NCBI RefSeq assembly: GCF_019977315.1
Contig: NZ_AP024652.1
Location: 3,038,001 to 3,102,000 of the forward strand
DNA length: 64,000 bases
Origin: Arthrobacter sp. StoSoilB22
GTDB taxonomy: Bacteria > Actinomycetota > Actinomycetes > Actinomycetales > Micrococcaceae
Direction: 5' to 3'
Positions 61,467-64,000 of this stretch are shown piece by piece. Under the pieces are notes generated by a model. It worked only from the letters and a program-made list of their open reading frames with translations, was not told the origin of the DNA and did not search any database. Position numbers and translations under genes: made by a program. The stretch's first letter is position 1; the number at the start of each line of letters is the position of its first letter.

Positions 61467-61906
61467 GGCACACGCCCGGTAACGCGACGGTGATGCCAGG
61501 CACCCAACCAGATGCCGGCAGTAGTGGCAGCGGCCCCGCCGAACAAGCTCGCTGCGAGGTACCCGGCAGCCTCCGGGGCCGCATCCGCTCTGAATAAGTG
61601 GATGGCATCCAAAGCCAGTGTGCTGTACGTCGTAAACGCGCCCAGGAACCCCGTACCCAAGGCGAGGCGCACAACCCGGCGGCTGCCGACGTCGGGCCCC
61701 CTGCGCGAGAGTCCTTCCAGCAGGGCCCCCAGGGCCAAGGCACCTGAGAGGTTGATGACCAAGGTAGGCAGCGGCCAGGCATCCGGCGCTGGGATCACCA
61801 GTCCAAGGCTGTACCGGGCGAGCGTTCCGAACACGCCGCCTGCCGCCACGATGCCGATGAAACCCCAGTGAAGGTGAACTGGCTTGCTTGCCTCAGTCCT
61901 CGTCAT
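61463..61906 (-). CDS. crcB: Fluoride channel CrcB, subunit 2
   Basis: 147 residues with four helices. GGVFGTLARYSLGLVIP, TLVINLSGALALGALLEGL and GTGFLGAFTTYSTLALDAIH match CrcB. The Phe box reads TYSTL, so both aromatic Phe positions are changed. The pair probably forms an antiparallel heterodimer, as in two-gene actinobacterial and Bacillus systems. The start overlaps the usp stop by 14 bases. Confidence 0.92.
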   Translation of the reverse strand: MTRTEASKPVHLHWGFIGIVAAGGVFGTLARYSLGLVIPAPDAWPLPTLVINLSGALALGALLEGLSRRGPDVGSRRVVRLALGTGFLGAFTTYSTLALDAIHLFRADAAPEAAGYLAASLFGGAAATTAGIWLGAWHHRRVTGRVP

Positions 61907-62414
61907 CGTCGTCCGGGACCCGGGGGTTCACGGGCACCACAAGGACCGGCACGTCCTGCCGATGAAACAGATGCCGGGCCACGGAACCAGCCGTCAGCTC
62001 CTTGATCGCGGCCGTCAGCTTATGCTCACGGGTGCCCACCACAATCATGGAGGCGCCGATGCTCCTGGCCTCGCGGGCCAAGGCGTGCGCTGGTTCCCCT
62101 GCAAGCGGGACAATGGACCACTCAACGTCTTGATCAGCCAAGAGTTGGGCAATGGTGGTCGCTAGTGATTCCGGGATCCCTTGGGCTCCATCAACGGTAT
62201 CGGGGTCGATGGGCGCTGCCGGCCCTCCGGTGGTCCCATCGACTGGATACACCGTGACGTCGGCATACGCGCAAACAAGTGGCAGGCCCGCACGGGCGGC
62301 AAACCGTGCTGCCTGCTCCAGAACTGCGGGCTGCTGCCCGGGCATCACACCTACCAGGATGGGTCCGGACATCTTGCCGGAGGCCTCGGGATGGGGTGTA
62401 GGGGTCTCAGTCAC
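61893..62414 (-). CDS. Universal stress protein family
   Basis: 173 residues, single Usp domain. ILVGVMPGQQPAVLEQAARF is the first strand and helix, and IVVGTREHKLTAAIKELTAG with VARHLFHRQDVPVLVVPV holds the GX2GX9G(S/T)-type ATP loop in altered form. GTG 62414 follows TAGAAT by six bases. First gene of the fluoride operon, so a link to ion stress is possible but not shown. Confidence 0.85.
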   Translation of the reverse strand: MTETPTPHPEASGKMSGPILVGVMPGQQPAVLEQAARFAARAGLPLVCAYADVTVYPVDGTTGGPAAPIDPDTVDGAQGIPESLATTIAQLLADQDVEWSIVPLAGEPAHALAREARSIGASMIVVGTREHKLTAAIKELTAGSVARHLFHRQDVPVLVVPVNPRVPDDDDED

Positions 62415-62420
62415 AGCGCA

Positions 62421-62426
62421 ATTCTA
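62421..62426 (-). promoter_or_regulatory. -10 element of usp-crcB-crcB, probable leaderless promoter
   Basis: TAGAAT on the minus strand, six bases before GTG 62414. Confidence 0.5.
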
Positions 62427-62442
62427 CGACGACGGAGTCGGC

Positions 62443-64000
62443 TCACAGATTGCCGCGGCCGGGCCACAGACCATAGAGCAGCGGAACCGCCGACGCGATC
62501 ATCACCACGTTGCCAAGTACGAGGTCGTCAGCTCTCATCACGGATCCAGCCACCAGGAGGGCTGCAAAGATCACGGCAGCTACTGCTCGCCGCGCCAGGA
62601 TAATAAGCCGGGACATCTGTCGTTCCAGACGGCGGTTGGATACTTGGAGTGTTCCGTCTTCGAACCTGGTAACCAGCCCATCCAGCCGTTTCGGCAATCG
62701 CAAGGCGACCGCCGCGGCCTCGAATGCCTGCCCTGCGACGTCAGTTACCAGATTGCCGCGCTCATCCCGCAGCAGTTGCGCAGCGTATGGTTCCACCGAG
62801 TCCCACAAGTTGAACCGGGCATCCAGCGAACTACATACACCCGACGTCAGTGACATGGCGCGGATGATGAGCAGGAAATTCTCCGGCAGCTGAAACGGAA
62901 GCGACCTGATGACGCTGCCGAACTCCGTCCCAAAATCTCGAAATTCCCGTGGGTCCACTTCTCGAAGTTCGGCAAAGCCCATGCCGCCAAAGCGTGCGAA
63001 GAGCTGCGTCATGGCCCGCTCCAGCTCGGCCGTGTCAGCCGAAGGCATGAGAACGCCAACATCGCTGATGGCAGCCACGAGCCCCCTTCCATCCCGCGAA
63101 GCAGCCGCAATCAGGAGCTTGCGCAATCCGCTTCTGGTCTTCGCAGGAACCTCCCCCATCATGCCGAAGTCGATGAACGTCAGCTTCCATGGATGTTCCA
63201 CTGACCCGGAATGGGGTGTGACAAAGATGTTGCCGGGGTGTGGATCGGCGTGAAAGAAGCCCTTGGTGAACAATTGGTCAAACATCACTGACGCGAAAAC
63301 GGGGGCAACCTCCGCCGGGTCAATCCCCGCCATACGAAGCGACTCTGCGTCCGTGATCTTGATGGCTGTGACGTCTTCCAGGGTGAGCACCCGGCGTGTA
63401 GTCCGTTCCCAAACCACCCCCGGCACGGTCACCCTGCCATCGGCGGCGAAATCAGCTGCAAAGCGCTCTGAATTTGCGGCCTCATTAAGGTAATCGATCT
63501 CCTCAAGGCTGGTCTGCGCAAACTCCTTGATCAGAGCAGGAACATCGGCGCGGTTTGAGACGAGGCGGATGCGGCTAAGCCAGCCTCCCACCCGTCGCAG
63601 AGCGGCAAGATCGACGTCCACGATCTTGTCGATGCCCGGCCTTTGTACCTTGAAAACCACGCTGCTTAGGCCAGTATCCTCGGCATTGCCCGCGAGCAGC
63701 TTCGCCCGGTGCGCCTGCCCCAAGGATGCCGCGGCTATGGGCGACTCCTCTATCGAAGCGAACACTGATTCCAAGGGCGCCCCCAGCTCCGCCTCGGCAA
63801 GGGCCCTGATGGCGGGGAAGGGAACCGGCGGCACTTCGTCCTGAAGGCCCTCCAGTTCAGCCGTAATCTCAGGCGGTAGAACATCCAGCCGGGAGGACAT
63901 GAACTGGCCTACCTTGATCATTAGCCCACCAAGCTCCACGGCGAGGCCATGGAATCGCCGGGCAAAGCGTTGCATCCTCCGCGAACGGCTGCGTTCAGTC
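62443..64000 (-). CDS. ABC1/AarF/UbiB-type atypical kinase, N-terminus cut by window edge
   Basis: At least 518 residues are visible and the frame stays open to base 64000, so the true start lies beyond. The KxGQ motif is in GGLMIKVGQFMSSRLDVLPP, and FFHADPHPGNIF and FIDFGMMGEV carry the catalytic and metal Asp residues. Two C-terminal helices (VAAVIFAALLVAGSVM, VVMIASAVPLLYGLW) anchor it. Such proteins support quinone or lipid metabolism; the substrate is unknown. Confidence 0.9.
   Translation of the reverse strand, partial: TERSRSRRMQRFARRFHGLAVELGGLMIKVGQFMSSRLDVLPPEITAELEGLQDEVPPVPFPAIRALAEAELGAPLESVFASIEESPIAAASLGQAHRAKLLAGNAEDTGLSSVVFKVQRPGIDKIVDVDLAALRRVGGWLSRIRLVSNRADVPALIKEFAQTSLEEIDYLNEAANSERFAADFAADGRVTVPGVVWERTTRRVLTLEDVTAIKITDAESLRMAGIDPAEVAPVFASVMFDQLFTKGFFHADPHPGNIFVTPHSGSVEHPWKLTFIDFGMMGEVPAKTRSGLRKLLIAAASRDGRGLVAAISDVGVLMPSADTAELERAMTQLFARFGGMGFAELREVDPREFRDFGTEFGSVIRSLPFQLPENFLLIIRAMSLTSGVCSSLDARFNLWDSVEPYAAQLLRDERGNLVTDVAGQAFEAAAVALRLPKRLDGLVTRFEDGTLQVSNRRLERQMSRLIILARRAVAAVIFAALLVAGSVMRADDLVLGNVVMIASAVPLLYGLWPGRGNL

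Noticed and set aside
1..64000. CRISPR array, rRNA, tRNA, prophage or transposase
   Set aside because: I read the intergenic regions for regular repeats, cloverleaf patterns and phage or transposase motifs and found none. A tRNAscan or Infernal run would be decisive.

Overview
The window is high-GC, gene-dense chromosomal DNA from an actinobacterium. Protein types and gene order point to the order Micrococcales, most likely Arthrobacter or Paenarthrobacter; this is my judgement from recognising the families, not a database result. About 67 protein genes can be supported. I see no rRNA or tRNA gene, CRISPR array, prophage or intact insertion sequence.

Layout. 1-7600: the end of an aminopeptidase P gene, a general-stress membrane protein, a soluble MgtE_N/CBS protein with a DUF1003 membrane protein and an Mrp/ApbC ATPase, then the envelope-stress cluster tatB, anti-sigma factor, sigE and a divergent O-methyltransferase. 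7680-10575: DUF3117 protein, a GT-C type glycosyltransferase, a membrane-anchored DivIVA-domain protein and a LOG-family phosphoribohydrolase. 10739-14018: a glutamate-type amino-acid ABC transporter. 14097-23562: diaminopimelate (DAP) and central metabolism, with dapE and dapD divergent, a lysozyme-like secreted protein, a TetR regulator, galE, gltA, dapC and a 7Fe-type ferredoxin. 23596-32289: TypA, an SGNH lipoprotein and an oligopeptide ABC transporter.

32603-33925 is a small accessory islet: a HEPN/MNT toxin-antitoxin pair whose antitoxin carries an N-terminal XRE DNA-binding domain, plus a DUF1877 protein. 34028-42487 returns to core genes: ychF, rmuC, ispH, xseA, xseB, PPK2 and an alanine-type aminotransferase. 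42608-46135 is an osmoprotectant ABC transporter operon. From 46290 to the end the content is more variable: rsgA with a short upstream reading frame, GH35 beta-galactosidase, pirin, a sugar kinase, nitronate monooxygenase, LysR with a YnfM-type exporter, a TMEM175-type channel, two Lrp regulators flanking an MFS exporter, CorA, a deleted zapE pseudogene, ferritin, two CrcB fluoride channels, a universal stress protein and the start of an ABC1/UbiB kinase.

Points for a second look. (1) Many genes start 6-8 bases after a TANNNT hexamer, which suggests widespread leaderless mRNAs. (2) Two copies of a 63-bp palindromic element each exactly fill the gap between two convergent genes. (3) zapE has lost its ATPase core. 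(4) The XRE-MNT/HEPN pair has an inverted repeat on its own predicted -10. (5) A 30-codon frame with a strong ribosome-binding site and internal hairpin precedes rsgA. I found no clearly new multi-gene defence system; the HEPN/MNT islet is the nearest candidate.
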